22,500 nucleotides of DNA. It comes from Cristatella mucedo (Eukaryota; Bryozoa; Phylactolaemata; Cristatellidae). The position numbers and the translations under genes were made by a program. The DNA lies in the NCBI GenBank assembly GCA_009760855.2, contig WPIO01000137.1:485001-507500 (forward strand), read 5' to 3'. Every line of letters starts with the position of its first letter. Positions within the stretch are counted from its first letter, which is position 1. Shown here one piece after another: positions 1 through 11,637 of this stretch. The notes below the pieces were generated by a model. The model ran no database searches. It was not told the DNA's origin and worked only from the letters and a program-made list of their open reading frames with translations.

Positions 1-372
1 AGCATGCAAATGTGATTAATAGCTGCTACGCACAGTGTCAGCCCGCATAAGCACATCAAGGATGAATCACAGCGACCCACTAAATGCTGTCTTAAATAGG
101 TGTGTTTGAAGTTCTTTTTAAATGTGGTCAAGTCAGGGGATGTTCTGACGCACGTCGCGAGTGTGTTACAGGCTTTAGGAGCATACAAACTAAATGCACG
201 GTCTCCAAAGGATTTTAGGTTTGTGCGAGGTATTGGTAAATTGTTGTGGATTCCGAAAAACGGGGTTGCGATGCTTGGCCTGGTGGGGGAGCAGATCTGA
301 GAGATAGGCCGGAGCCAAAGAATAAAGCGACCTAAAAGTGAGAGACGAAACCTTGGAAGTCGATAGAAAATA
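1..372 (-). mobile_element. LINE 3'-end fragment, copy A (L2/CR1-type)
   Basis: Closely similar base by base to 2750-3100 and 6840-7190, for example the shared stretches around AAGCACATCAAGGA and CACGGTCTCCAAAGGATTT. In those copies the minus strand encodes the C-terminal tail of a LINE reverse-transcriptase protein, so this is a decayed copy whose 3' end lies off the left edge. It is full of stops and not functional. Confidence 0.8.
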
Positions 373-1350
373 GAACAGTGGCAGCTCTAAATGTACCTGT
401 TCAGCTCAAGTTTTCTTCTTTTTTGAATCTTGGTCGCAAAGAAGCAGTAAAGGAAAGGGAGAAACAAAATCAGCAAACTGCGGCTACTCTTGTGGCTGGG
501 GGTCACATGATAGTGACATTGCATGGATGTCTTGATCTATCGAGATGCATAGCAGCAGAGCTCCGTAACTTCGTGCACAGCTGGAGTAGCAAGCTTGAGT
601 AGCAGCCACCAGATTGGTCGCTAAACTGCTAAAAACTGCTAAAAACTAAAAACTGCTAAACTGCTGAAACTATCCTGTTGAAGCCGCCATGTGGCGGCAG
701 TAGGTTCAATGACAAATAACAAGCCCTAGGCTATCATGGATGGTGGCTGGTATTGAGGCTGTACAAGCCGTCGTCCTGGCCTGTCGCCATGTTGCAGCTA
801 ATCCATTTCCTGCTTGGGGGCCGACCTACAAAACTCAAGCTGCCTAGACACCCAGCAGCAGGCACTGCCCATCCCCTCTTTCTGACTCCCTGGAAAAAGG
901 CAGGTCACATTACCAATTGGTGTAAAGCCTCATCAAAGCACACTCACGTAAGAAACACCAGCTCATCAGCACCATTTTTAACCGGTCCAACTTATTACAT
1001 CCTATTCAAATCAAGCACTAATTCGTATTCAAAATCAAGCATCCAGAAGCCAGATGTGGCATGTGAGACAGATTATGCAGGTTGTGGAGGATTGCCTCGC
1101 TCCGAGCAAGTTCAACCTTGTTTTAAGAATCGGCCAAGGTGGAGCAGTGGTAGCAAGCTAGAATTGAGCAGACCAGTGGCTAGTAGAGCAAACCGCCCAC
1201 AATGATCCTCTGGATCAGACTGAGCCTGACTTGGACATAGCAGGTGCCCGGTCAGCAACATCGAGCTGCTGAAATACAGCCTACGATGGCAAAAAATTTC
1301 GGTTAGAATGGCGTCACTAACCTGCAAAGCCAACGTCCTCGCACTTGACC
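373..1350. other. Unassigned stretch, no gene seen
   Basis: No open frame has recognisable composition or domains. A short tandem run of CTAAAAACTG-like units lies at about 618-666. Part may be decayed repeat. Confidence 0.4.
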
Positions 1351-1811
1351 GGTACAAGGTGTTCACCTGGTACAGGTGAGCACCTTGTACATCTTGAAGC
1401 ATCTCTCGATCCCAGTGTCATTTTGTCGTTCACAAAATACCTGCTTCCCATTCTAGCTGACAACACATTGATTCTGGCTTCCAATGGGGTTTGAGCCGTG
1501 GCTGCTATCACGATCGCTCATGGCTTGCATGCCACCCTTCGACTGAAAACTCTGGAGGCTACACAGCCCGGTAGACTACCGGCACAAGGTGCTCACCTGT
1601 ACCAGGTGGGCACCTTGTACAACTTGAAGCATCTCTCAATCCCATGGTCATTTCGTTGTTCTCAAAATGCCTGCTTGCCAAACCGGCTACCGACACATTG
1701 ATTCTGGCTTCCAGTGCGATATGAGCCGAGCACCATGGCTGCCATCACGTTTGCTCTTGGCTTGCATGATCCCCTTTGACAGCTTAGACAGCACAGGCCC
1801 GGTAGGCTACC
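1351..1811. repeat. Tandem duplication, 230-bp unit, with palindromic head
   Basis: Unit 1 is 1351-1580 and unit 2 is 1581-1811; by eye they are about 80% identical in constant register (for example CACATTGATTCTGGCTTCCA in both). Each unit begins with an inverted repeat of 18-bp arms and a 3-base loop (1352-1390 and 1582-1620). No coding capacity is recognisable. Confidence 0.85.
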
Positions 1812-1999
1812 TGGCTGCCTACAGCAAGCAGTCTCCATCGCGTCGGCTCTGGCCAGCAATAGCAGCTAGACACTCTGGGAGCGCCGGTAGGGCTTTAGGA
1901 CCACGAGATATTTTACTTTGCAAATCATGTTGCTTTCACAGCCCTGCGGCCTGCAAGGCGGTGCCAGTAAGCGAGGCCAAGAAGAGTGGGGTGCTGGAG

Positions 2000-2575
2000 C
2001 CTAGGTGGGGCTAAGGCTAGTCTTCAAGTCCCAGAGGTTTGAGCACGTGTCCCCTTTGCTAAAAGAGCTAGGATGGATGCCGGTTGAGCAACGGATACAG
2101 AGCACAGTTCTTATGCTGACCCACAAGGCCAGCCACGGCTTGGCTCCTTCGTACCTAGCTGAACTGCTGCATCAGTTTCAGCCTGTTTGCGCCCTCGGGT
2201 CCTGTGTGGACAATAATTTAGCTGTTCCATTCCTCCGCTTACAGACCGTTGTCAACAGAAGCTTTAGCTCTGCAGGTGCTAGGCTGTGGAACTCGCCTCC
2301 TCAATTCTTATGCAACGACAACTGCTCTCCTGCTGCCGACTATGGCACATCTTTTTCAGCGGTCATGAGCTGCTGCTTCCATGCTAATCACTACCTCAAC
2401 TGCTCTCCTGACTCTGCTATGCTTCCCACTTTCTCTTTGTTGCGTGAGACGAAGTCTGTTGGCTACCGAATGAGTACCGAAAGCCGCTTAGGCTGTGAGT
2501 GCGCTATACAAAACTCTCCTACGTAACACCCACGTGGTCTTTATGACTTTGTGGAGTTACAGCCGGATAATAATA
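2000..2575 (+). mobile_element. LINE reverse-transcriptase C-terminal fragment, copy D
   Basis: The plus frame reads FEHVSPLLKELGWMPVEQRI, then SHGLAPSYLAELL and SFSSAGARLWNSPP. These are the conserved C-terminal signature of CR1/L2-clade LINE proteins (usual form LHWLPVxxRI, LAPxYLxDLL, FSVxAPxLWNSLP). It diverges after about 2320 and ends near GCGCTATACAAAA and an (ATA)n tail. It is a 5'-truncated, dead copy, in tail-to-tail orientation with copy B and from a different subfamily. Confidence 0.85.
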
Positions 2576-3165
2576 ACAATAATAAAGCACTTGATAAAGC
2601 GCCCTCCGAGAACTCAATCTCTTTCTAGGTGCTTTACATTTGCTTCAAAGGGAAGCGTGATTGAATGATGAGTAATATCATGCTTGACAAACAACATGAA
2701 TAACATGGTTAGGGGTGACATGCACAGGGTCAGCATGCAAATGTGGTTAGTGGCAGCATGCACTGTGTCAGCACGCATAAGCACATCAAGGACGAATCAC
2801 AGGGACCCACTAAATGCTGTCCTAAATAGGTGTGTTTTTAAGTTCCTTTTAAATGTGGTGAGGTCAGGGATGTTGTGACGAAAGTCGGGGGGAGTTCCAG
2901 GCTTTGGGAGCATGCAAACTAAATGCACGGTCTCCAAAGGATTTGAGGTTTGTACGAGGTATTGGTAGACTGTTGGATTCCGAAAAGCAGGTGGCACGAT
3001 GCTTGGCCTGGTGGGGGAGTAGATCTGAGAGATGGGCTGGAGCCAAATAATGAAGTGACCTAAAAGTGAGCAACAAGACCTTGAAGTCGATCCGTTGCTT
3101 GACTGGTAGCCAGTGCAGGTCGGTGAGAAGTGGTGTGATGTGGCAACTGCGATGCTCACAGAGAT
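2570..3165 (-). mobile_element. LINE 3' end, copy B: RT C-terminus plus 3' UTR and tail
   Basis: The minus strand encodes HITPLLTDLHWLPVKQRIDF, LAPAHLSDLLP and FGDRAFSLHAPKAWNS in one frame, then after a frameshift DLTTFKRNLKTHLFRTAF. This is the C-terminal end of an L2/CR1-type LINE protein. About 230 nt of 3' UTR follow and end in AAAGCACCTAG...GGCGCTTTATCAAGTG and an (ATT)n-like tail at 2570-2600. It is 5'-truncated and frameshifted, so inactive. Confidence 0.9.
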
Positions 3166-3997
3166 ACATTACATCTGCCTGGCGTTCTTCCCTTCCTCTC
3201 CGTGGACCCAACTGCAAGTTAACTTCGCAGCCACTGCACCAGGTGGCGATGCAAACTAGACAGCACTGCAAGGGTGGGTCCTGTCAAGGCTCAGTGAAAA
3301 ATCGATCTTCTACTAATTTCAGCCATACGTAGCCTGACTCTCGCGAAGCAGGATCCGTAAGTAGTAGTTTCGGGGGCATGGCGGCTGTTGCCAGCATTCA
3401 ACCCTGCCACCAGCACCTCAGCTGCTGCCACTGCAGCCAAGAGTTTCTACCTTCGCTGCCACAGTCATTGCTGTAGCTAGCTGCTACTGCTGCAACAGCT
3501 TAGCTCAGCCGGCCCGTGCCGGCTGATTCAGCAGCAGTCTCGTTCGCCAGCGCACCGGAACATGGCGCGCCGGCGCGCCGGATGATGGCGCGACAGCCAC
3601 AGGTAATTGCAGACATGGCCCGTCCCGGTCGCTACGGGAGGCCTGTCAGACTGGCGCCGGCTTTATGTTCGAGCCATTTTCGGCTCTGCCGATTCCGTCA
3701 GCGCCGGCGATTGCCAGCCTCCGTTCCCACAGTAGGGTACTCGGTGTCAGCTGCGCCAGCCAATGGGGAGAGCCGCCGCAGCCGGCTATTGTGAGTCATG
3801 TCGGCTTGCCGGTGCGCTGGCTGCGGTTTCGGCGGCGTCGGCTGCAGGCGGGCCGGCGGTAAGTGGGGTCACGTCCTGCAGCGCAGCTGTTTCGGCCAGC
3901 TTACTGCTATCAGCGGGCCTGCTCTCAAGAAGCCAGCGATGCATGGCAGACTGCGGTCGTTCAAGTGCTGCTTTGGCTTTGTCGGGAAGCAGAGTTG
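3166..3997. other. Unassigned GC-rich stretch
   Basis: No gene seen. It contains a 16-bp GGCGCGCC-type palindrome near 3564-3579. Reading frames here look like composition artefacts. Confidence 0.4.
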
Positions 3998-4117
3998 AAT
4001 GGCAGCGGCGGCGACGGCGGCGACGGCGGCGACGGCGGCGACGGCGACGGCGGCGGCGGCGGCGGCGGCGACGGCGGCGACGGCGGACGGCGGCGACGGC
4101 GACCGGCGGCGCCGCCG

Positions 4118-4160
<43 letters not shown>

Positions 4161-4330
4161 TGCCGCCGACGGCGGCGACGGCAGAGACCGCCGCCGCTGC
4201 CGCCGACGGCGGCGACGGCAGAGACGGTGGTGGTGGCCGCCGACGCCGCTGCCGGCGGCAGTGGCAGCGCCGGGGGGGGCCGCTGCAGCAGCAGCGCCCT
4301 GCGCAGCTGCAGCAGCGATGCACGCTGGCT
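3998..4330. repeat. GGC/GAC-rich low-complexity tract with foldback
   Basis: GGCGAC and GGC units on the left half (to about 4110) face GCC and GTC units on the right half (from 4111). They meet at the palindrome GGCGGCGCCGCC (4105-4116), so the tract can fold on itself with small bulges. Long Arg, Gly, Ala or Pro runs in every frame are artefacts. Confidence 0.9.
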
Positions 4331-6469
4331 CGATCGGTTCGACTTGTGGCTGAGCCCTTGTGTCGGCCTCCGTCTGCAGCGCTGCCAGCTGACTGGCTGA
4401 TTCAGCTCTATAGTGTGCGGTAGTGGCAGTCCTAGGATATTGTTCGCCCCCGGGATGAACTATGCCGGTGGCCTCTTGGCTGCCCCCTGCGTATTAGGCG
4501 CCATTTTGGCACCCATGAATCCAGCACGTGGACATGTGGGACATTTGGCCCTGCCCCCACCCCCACCTCCCTGGTTACGATGCAGTGCCGGACGAATCCA
4601 GCGCCTGGAGACACATGCCACCGGCCCTCCTTGGGTTCAGTAAGCCACTGATATGCGATCTCTGCTTAGGAGACTCGGCTCTTCCGTGGCTCTAGGCAAA
4701 GATTTCGTAATCGTTTTTCCATCCATCCGCCCATCAATGACCCCCAACCACTCTTCCTGACCTGTTGCTAAACCTATCCACCATCCCAGTCAACGAGCAA
4801 TGGACAATGGTAGGGCAGAGTGAAACTGTCCACCCAGTGTGAGCAGACACTGAGCTGTAGAGACATTGGTATGACAGAGTGAGCGGACAAAGGCAGACAA
4901 CCGCCGCCTATGTCGTTTGGTTGGAAACAATTCGACCAGCCGGCCGATTTCGTTGAGGCAGTTTCAGAGTCCATTCCCTGCCGAGTACCTGGCTGCATCT
5001 GTCGGTCTCGCGGCTGCTGGGGGTGGGCTGGCTGTAAATGAGCAGCAGCTGAAACTGGCAGGTTTCGGGCTCAGGACCACGGAAGGCAGGGTGAGAAGCA
5101 CGCACTGCCCAGGCTGCAACTTATGGTGCACAAGCCGTGAAGCCTTCTGCAGCCGTCGGCAGCCTTTGTTCTCGAGCAGTCGTGCCTCGTCTTCCAAAGA
5201 CAGCCAAAAGCTGCCGGGTAGTTGTGCCACGGAATCCTACGGAGCAATAGCCACGCATGCGCTTGCTGCCCTACGGCACCCTAGCTTCCGGCTTACGGCT
5301 CCTTGCTGCGTTAGACCTGCGGTCCAGCTCCGGCAGCCGAGCTTCGGGCTGGCAAACGCGAGGTCAAGGTCCTCCTGTAATTGTCGTTAGTCACCTCCTC
5401 GGACAGGGAGGATAAGCCGAGCCCAAATGAATACCGGCTTGCCAGCGGCGACCTGCTCGCCCAGGGAACCCTCACCGCTCCGAGCCTTTCAAAGTTCGAC
5501 TTCTTGTGAAGCCGAGCCATCGACGGAAGACCGTCCGACTGACCGCCGGCCTGCCCCGGCAAACTAGCTACTCGAGGCAAAGCTGGCTACAGCCGGGCTA
5601 AGCCGTCGCGCCCCAGTCGCGCGCCACGGCGGCACTCTTCTACGGGGTTGACCGGTAGCTCGTCGTAGGGTCGCGGAAGGCACCGCGGACGGCAGCTAAA
5701 GGCACAGTCACGACTACATATTTGCGCAGAGTGGAGCTCAGAATAATAGCGGAGGCGAGAGGAGCTGGGTGCGCGACTCCCCGACGCTGGCTCTCCGGTG
5801 CGGCAGGTGCGGCGTCTTTATCCGGGCTCTCCGCAATTCATGGCGGGAGAGGCAATTACGCCTGCGTCGAGCGAAACCGGACGAGAGACGCGGTACCGGA
5901 GGCTGCGTTCGACTATTTTTATTCAGCTCGGCCCGTCGACCGCGAGCCGGCTGACTGTGGGGTCGCGCGGCGATAGAAGCTTCAAGTGCGGCGGCCCGCT
6001 AAGAGGCGGCTGCAGCGGACTCGCAGACTCGCGAATGCAGCTCGTAGCTCGAATCCGTCAGCACAATTGCGCCGCCGCGCCTCGCGAGACCGTAGCGAAA
6101 GACGCCGCCGACCGGGCGAGCCGGGCAGCGCTCTAACCGGATTCCCGAGCAGCAGCGGAAGCGGCGGCGGAAGCGGCGAGCGCAATTGCTTCACCTGGGC
6201 TTGCGAGGAGACCCGTCGCCGCCGCCGGCGGCAGCCTTCGACGCGACAAGAAGTCGCGTCTGCGAGTCCGCTTCCGCTTCTGGCCGGCTCCTCGCGCGCC
6301 GCACGGGGCTGGATCCGAAGAAAGCGACCACCGACGACGGCGGAGGCGCCGGCCTGCGTTTCGGCCAGCCAGCGCCGCCAGCCGGCCAGCGCCGCCAGCC
6401 GGCGGTGCGTCGCGTCTCGTGTCCATTGCTGGCCGAGAAGAGAGGCGCTCCTTCTCGCTCATCTGTCTG
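4331..6469. other. Unassigned CpG-rich stretch
   Basis: Several open frames exist, but none has a domain, splice context or amino-acid balance that I would defend. A direct duplication of about 18 bp (AGCGCCGCCAGCCGGCC) lies at about 6366-6402. I see no RNA gene. Confidence 0.4.
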
Positions 6470-6473
6470 TATC

Positions 6474-6532
6474 AATACTACTACTACTACTACTACTACT
6501 GCTCGTAATAATAACAATAATAATAATAGCAC
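6474..6532. repeat. (ACT)n and (AAT)n microsatellites
   Basis: About eight ACT units followed by an imperfect AAT run. The AAT run resembles the 3' tails of the nearby LINE copies. Confidence 0.85.
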
Positions 6533-6662
6533 GTTTGCATTGTGCACTTGGAGAGCGTGGTCTCTTTCTAGGCACTTTGCGTGTACTGCCAAATCCGCTC
6601 GTCGGCAAGGCAGACCGCTCCTCGCTGTATTAGTAGAGAAAATATGGTACACTGCAAGCGTC

Positions 6663-7231
6663 GGCGAAAATAATAATCATGCACTTGATAAAGTGCCCTC
6701 AGAGAACTTGATCTCTTTCTTAACGCTCTACATCTGCCGCAAAGGAAGCGCGATCAAATGGTGAGTGGTATTGTGCTTGATAAACAACATGAATAACATG
6801 GTTAGGGATGACATGCACAGGGTCGGCATGCAAATGTGGTTAGTGGCAGCATGCACAGTGTCAGCACTCATAAGCACATCAAGGACGAATCACAGGGACC
6901 CACTAAATGCTGTCCTAAATAGGTCCGTTTTTAAGTCCTTTTTAGGTGTGGTCAAGTCAGGGGATGTCGTGACGGAAGTCGGGAGTGAGTTTCCCGCTTT
7001 GGGAGCGTACGAACTAAGTGTACGGTCTCCAAAGGATTTGAGGTTTGGGCGAGGTATAGGTAAACAGTTAGTTTCCGAAAAGTGGGTGGTACGATCCTTG
7101 GCCGGGTGAGGGAGAAGATCTGATACGTAGGCTAGAGCCAAAGAATGGATGTATCTAAAAGCGAGTGATAAAACCATGAATTCGATGCGTTGCTTAACTG
7201 GGAGTCAGTACAGGTCGGCGAGAAGTGGTGT
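6663..7231 (-). mobile_element. LINE 3' end, copy C, same family as copy B
   Basis: Colinear with copy B. The minus strand carries VSDLLPHPAKDRTTHFSETN, FGDRTLSSYAPKAGNSLP and DLKTDLFRTAFSGSL, followed by the same 3' UTR and the tail at 6663-6735 (TGCACTTGATAAAGTGCCC on the plus strand). It carries substitutions and frameshifts and is inactive. Confidence 0.88.
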
Positions 7232-7277
7232 ATTAATAATAATAATAATGCACTTGATAAAGTTCCCACAGAGAAGT
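7232..7277 (-). mobile_element. Second LINE 3' tail abutting copy C
   Basis: (AAT)n followed by GCACTTGATAAAGTTCCC, the same 3' tail as copies B and C, inserted directly at the end of copy C. It looks like an extremely 5'-truncated insertion of about 45 bp. Confidence 0.6.
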
Positions 7278-7508
7278 TACTACTGCGACGTTCACGACAG
7301 ACAAGCCTAGCCGCAAGAGTTTTGCGCCGGCTGTAATCGCCTGATTGCACATGCCGGTAGGCCAGCAAGCAGTGAGTTACAGAAGTCAAGAAGAGATGTC
7401 AGAAATGTATGGACCGACTTAGATTTGGTGTCCTTGTCTAAACAAGCCCGAATTTTTAGCAACGCTGTGTAGCTTTAAGTAGGCAGACTTGATTGTGAAG
7501 CTAATGTT

Positions 7509-7700
7509 GGTGAGCCGTGATGGCACACTAGGTAAGGCGGTTGCTTTCACGACCTCGGCCCGAGGTCGTGGGTTCGATTCCTGCGGTGGGCGATTCTTTA
7601 TCGCTACTGCAAGCGGTGGTGAAAGCCATAAAGGCTCTTAAGTCGCTATACAAAAAGAGGCTGTTTAATCAGCTAGGATTTATTTATTTATTTTAATTTG
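7509..7700 (+). mobile_element. tRNA-derived SINE, family 1 (copy F)
   Basis: Pol III promoter boxes are clear: A box near 7521-7540 (TGGCACACTAGG) and a consensus B box GGTTCGATTCC at 7571-7581. Between them an 11-bp perfect hairpin (CACGACCTCGG/CCGAGGTCGTG) replaces an ordinary anticodon arm. A non-tRNA body follows, then CGCTATACAAAA and an (ATTT)n tail. A nearly identical copy lies at 22290-22489 in the other orientation, proving it is a dispersed repeat rather than a tRNA gene. Confidence 0.88.
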
Positions 7701-8930
<1,230 letters not shown>

Positions 8931-9112
8931 CTTGCTACGAAGTCGTTCTCTCGCCTCGCGCTAAGCGACACCGGATGATGCACCGCGAAATTCGCAATCG
9001 ATTCGGCCGCTATCGCGCACGCTGCGGTCCGTGCGGCCATGAAAGGGCGTAACTTCATTCGGCGCCCCGCGTCGAGATTCGACGGTCGCCTCCGAGTCGC
9101 TCAAGAAACAGA

Positions 9113-9268
9113 ATATATAATTATATAATTCATTTATATAGCGCCCCAAGAGAACTTAATGTCTATTCAGGCGCTTCACATATGTCTCGGGGCTCGAGCC
9201 CACGACCTCAGGCAGACCTTGGTCGGGGTGAGCACCTTAACCGCTAGACCAAAGAATCTCGGGCGCCG
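9113..9268 (-). mobile_element. tRNA-derived SINE, family 2 (copy E), with LINE-like tail
   Basis: On the minus strand: A-box region TTGGTCTAGCGGTTAAGG (9252-9235), B-box-like GGCTCGAGCC (9200-9191), then a body and the tail GAAGCGCCTGAATAG...GTTCTCTTGGGGCGCTATATAAATG ending in an AT-rich run. The tail aligns with the 3' tail of LINE copies B and C, suggesting that the LINE mobilised this SINE. The tRNA-like half is too decayed to be a functional tRNA gene. Confidence 0.75.
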
Positions 9269-9839
<571 letters not shown>

Positions 9840-9841
9840 GA

Positions 9842-9880
9842 AAGCCGCTCAGGGCCCGCTCTGCGGGCCCTGAGCGGCTT
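9842..9880. repeat. Perfect hairpin, 18-bp arms, 3-base loop
   Basis: 9842-9859 (AAGCCGCTCAGGGCCCGC) is the exact reverse complement of 9863-9880, with loop TCT. It directly follows the (CGG)n tract. Confidence 0.97.
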
Positions 9881-11023
9881 CGGGCGGCGCCTCGGGCAAC
9901 TGCACTGCGGGGCACCTCGACGGCGGGTGCGTGAGACGTGGGCCGGCCCGCGCTCGGTCCCGCCACCGCGGCGGCCAACCAGCGAGCAGTCATCTCCGGC
10001 CGCTACCGCCACCTACCGGTCACGCAGCTTGCGCTCGCTCCGCGGCCGCGGACATGGGTGGGACGTACTCGCCGGCGACGGCGAGCTAGTTCTAATTGGG
10101 TGGGCGCACGCGTAGAGCTCGCTCGAACGCTCGCTCGGCGCCGAGCCGCGCGGCGAATCGGCAATCGGGAGACCCAGTGCCTGCGAGCGCCCTCTACCGT
10201 CGCGGACGCCCTCCTTGTGACTGCGGCGGCAGATCGCCAGATCGCGCGACCCTTCCTACAAGCTCAGCTCGCCAGCCGCCTGGCGACCGGGTTTGCTCTT
10301 CGCCTCCAAGCGGTCGCTCCCGCTTCAAGACCCCGGGGAGGGGGAGGGGCGCGGCCAAATTGTCCGGTCTCCGCGCTACGCTCCTGCGCCTGGCCTGGCG
10401 GCCCACCCCTCCGCGGTGGGGCGCCGGCAGCAACAGCAGGGTGCCGACGGATGGACGACGACGTGGTCGAAATCCTTCTGTGGCAGCGGCTTCTCTCACC
10501 GCGGCTTTGGGGGGGATAGATAGTGAAATCAATCACAGCGACAGCAGTGTCTTTCGATCGAACTACCGCAATCCTCGCGCATACCGAAGCGCTTTGTCCG
10601 GCCGACCGCGATGGTGCGACCCGCCCGAGTGACTCAAGCGAGTTCGAGATTCGCCGCGAGGCTTTGGCTTTCGCTGGGCGCCACTGGACGTGGTCGTGCA
10701 GGCAGATAGACTTTCGGCAGCCGGGCTCACTCGCATGGCGTCCTCGGCCGATAGCCGGCTGCCTCAGCTGCCGCGAGGCGGCTCGGGCCCCTGGTTCTTA
10801 GCCCGGAGGCGAGGTACGGACGCGTCAGTTAAATCTGCTAATCTCGTGAAGTCTCGCTACTGCGCTACGGCAGCCATCTTAACTCGTGGAGTCGCACGAA
10901 ACGCCGACCCTAGCTAGCTAGCTCTGCGCGAGGTCCGAAAAGCCTTTCAGCCGCAGCGGCGCGAAGAACGCTCACCGGCGAGCGTTAAACGAGAGCCGGC
11001 GACGAGTGCATACAAAGGATGCG
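9881..11023. other. Unassigned CpG-rich stretch downstream of the gene
   Basis: Several overlapping open frames of GC-rich composition; none resembles a known protein. It lies beyond the 3' end of the Blimp-1-type gene. Confidence 0.4.
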
Positions 11024-11029
11024 TTTATT
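11024..11029 (-). terminator. Poly(A) signal AATAAA
   Basis: AATAAA on the minus strand, about 610 nt after the stop codon. It is followed within 20 nt by a short T/G-rich stretch (TTTGTATG) that could serve as a downstream element. The cleavage site would be near 11000-11014. Confidence 0.55.
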
Positions 11030-11130
11030 AAGGAAAAGGGATCTACAAATAGCGACACCTCTACCAGCCGCTCTTCGCTGTACAGCCAATGGTAGCCACG
11101 AGCACGGGCACCGAGAAGTGAGATTCCTAT

Positions 11131-11170
11131 ATAAAGACAACAGCAAAAGCATAAAGACAACAGCAAAAGC
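11131..11170. repeat. Perfect 20-bp tandem duplication in the 3' UTR
   Basis: ATAAAGACAACAGCAAAAGC occurs twice without mismatch (11131-11150 and 11151-11170). It falls within the predicted 3' UTR on the minus strand. Confidence 0.95.
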
Positions 11171-11637
11171 AAACATCTTCCGACGAGACTCCAACGCACG
11201 CAGTGGCCAAGCCGAACGCAGCGTCGGCACAGCAGGGCACGTCGTGCGACGAGGTAACTCGCGCACCGCCGCCGCCGCCGCCGAACAAGCGGCATGCCCC
11301 CGCAGCAGCATGCGGTCGAGCGGCGTCTCCTGAGAATTGCGTTGCACAACTAACTATTCGAGCGATCGCGATCGCGAGCGCGAATCGCCTCGAACCCGGC
11401 GGCGGGTTCCGTCGTATTCATCCTCGAGCAGCGAAAAGCGGTTTACCCGCTCCGTCCTAGTGGCTAGTCTCCGCTCGCCGCGTCGATCGGTCCTGGCGAG
11501 CCGACGCCCTCCCCGTGGCAGGGACATCACAAGAACGAGCGGTTCGTTTCCGCCGTCCGAACTTGGAGTCTCCTCAGATCGTATCAGGGCCTCGGTCGAG
11601 GATTTCGTTTGCGTCGCCGCGCACGCCGACGACGGTC

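Larger units (their letters stand above)
11024..11637 (-). other. Predicted 3' untranslated region of the Blimp-1-type gene
   Basis: Lies between the TAA stop and the first AATAAA on the minus strand, about 610 nt. It holds a perfect 20-bp tandem duplication (11131-11170) that in the transcript is U-rich. No other gene is visible here; ORFs in this stretch lack domain similarity. Confidence 0.55.

Noticed and set aside
3763-4423. Several overlapping frames of poly-Arg, poly-Ala, poly-Gly and poly-Pro
   Set aside because: All are translations of the same GGC/GAC tract in different frames.
4917-5390. A 157-residue plus-strand frame with fairly mixed composition
   Set aside because: No recognisable domain, splice partner or start context; not defensible as a gene from sequence alone.
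7509-7590. Possible tRNA gene
   Set aside because: A and B boxes are present, but a hairpin replaces the anticodon arm and a second dispersed copy with the same non-tRNA body exists, so it is a SINE.
9185-9268. Possible tRNA gene on the minus strand
   Set aside because: The B box is altered and the element continues into a LINE-like tail; best read as a SINE.
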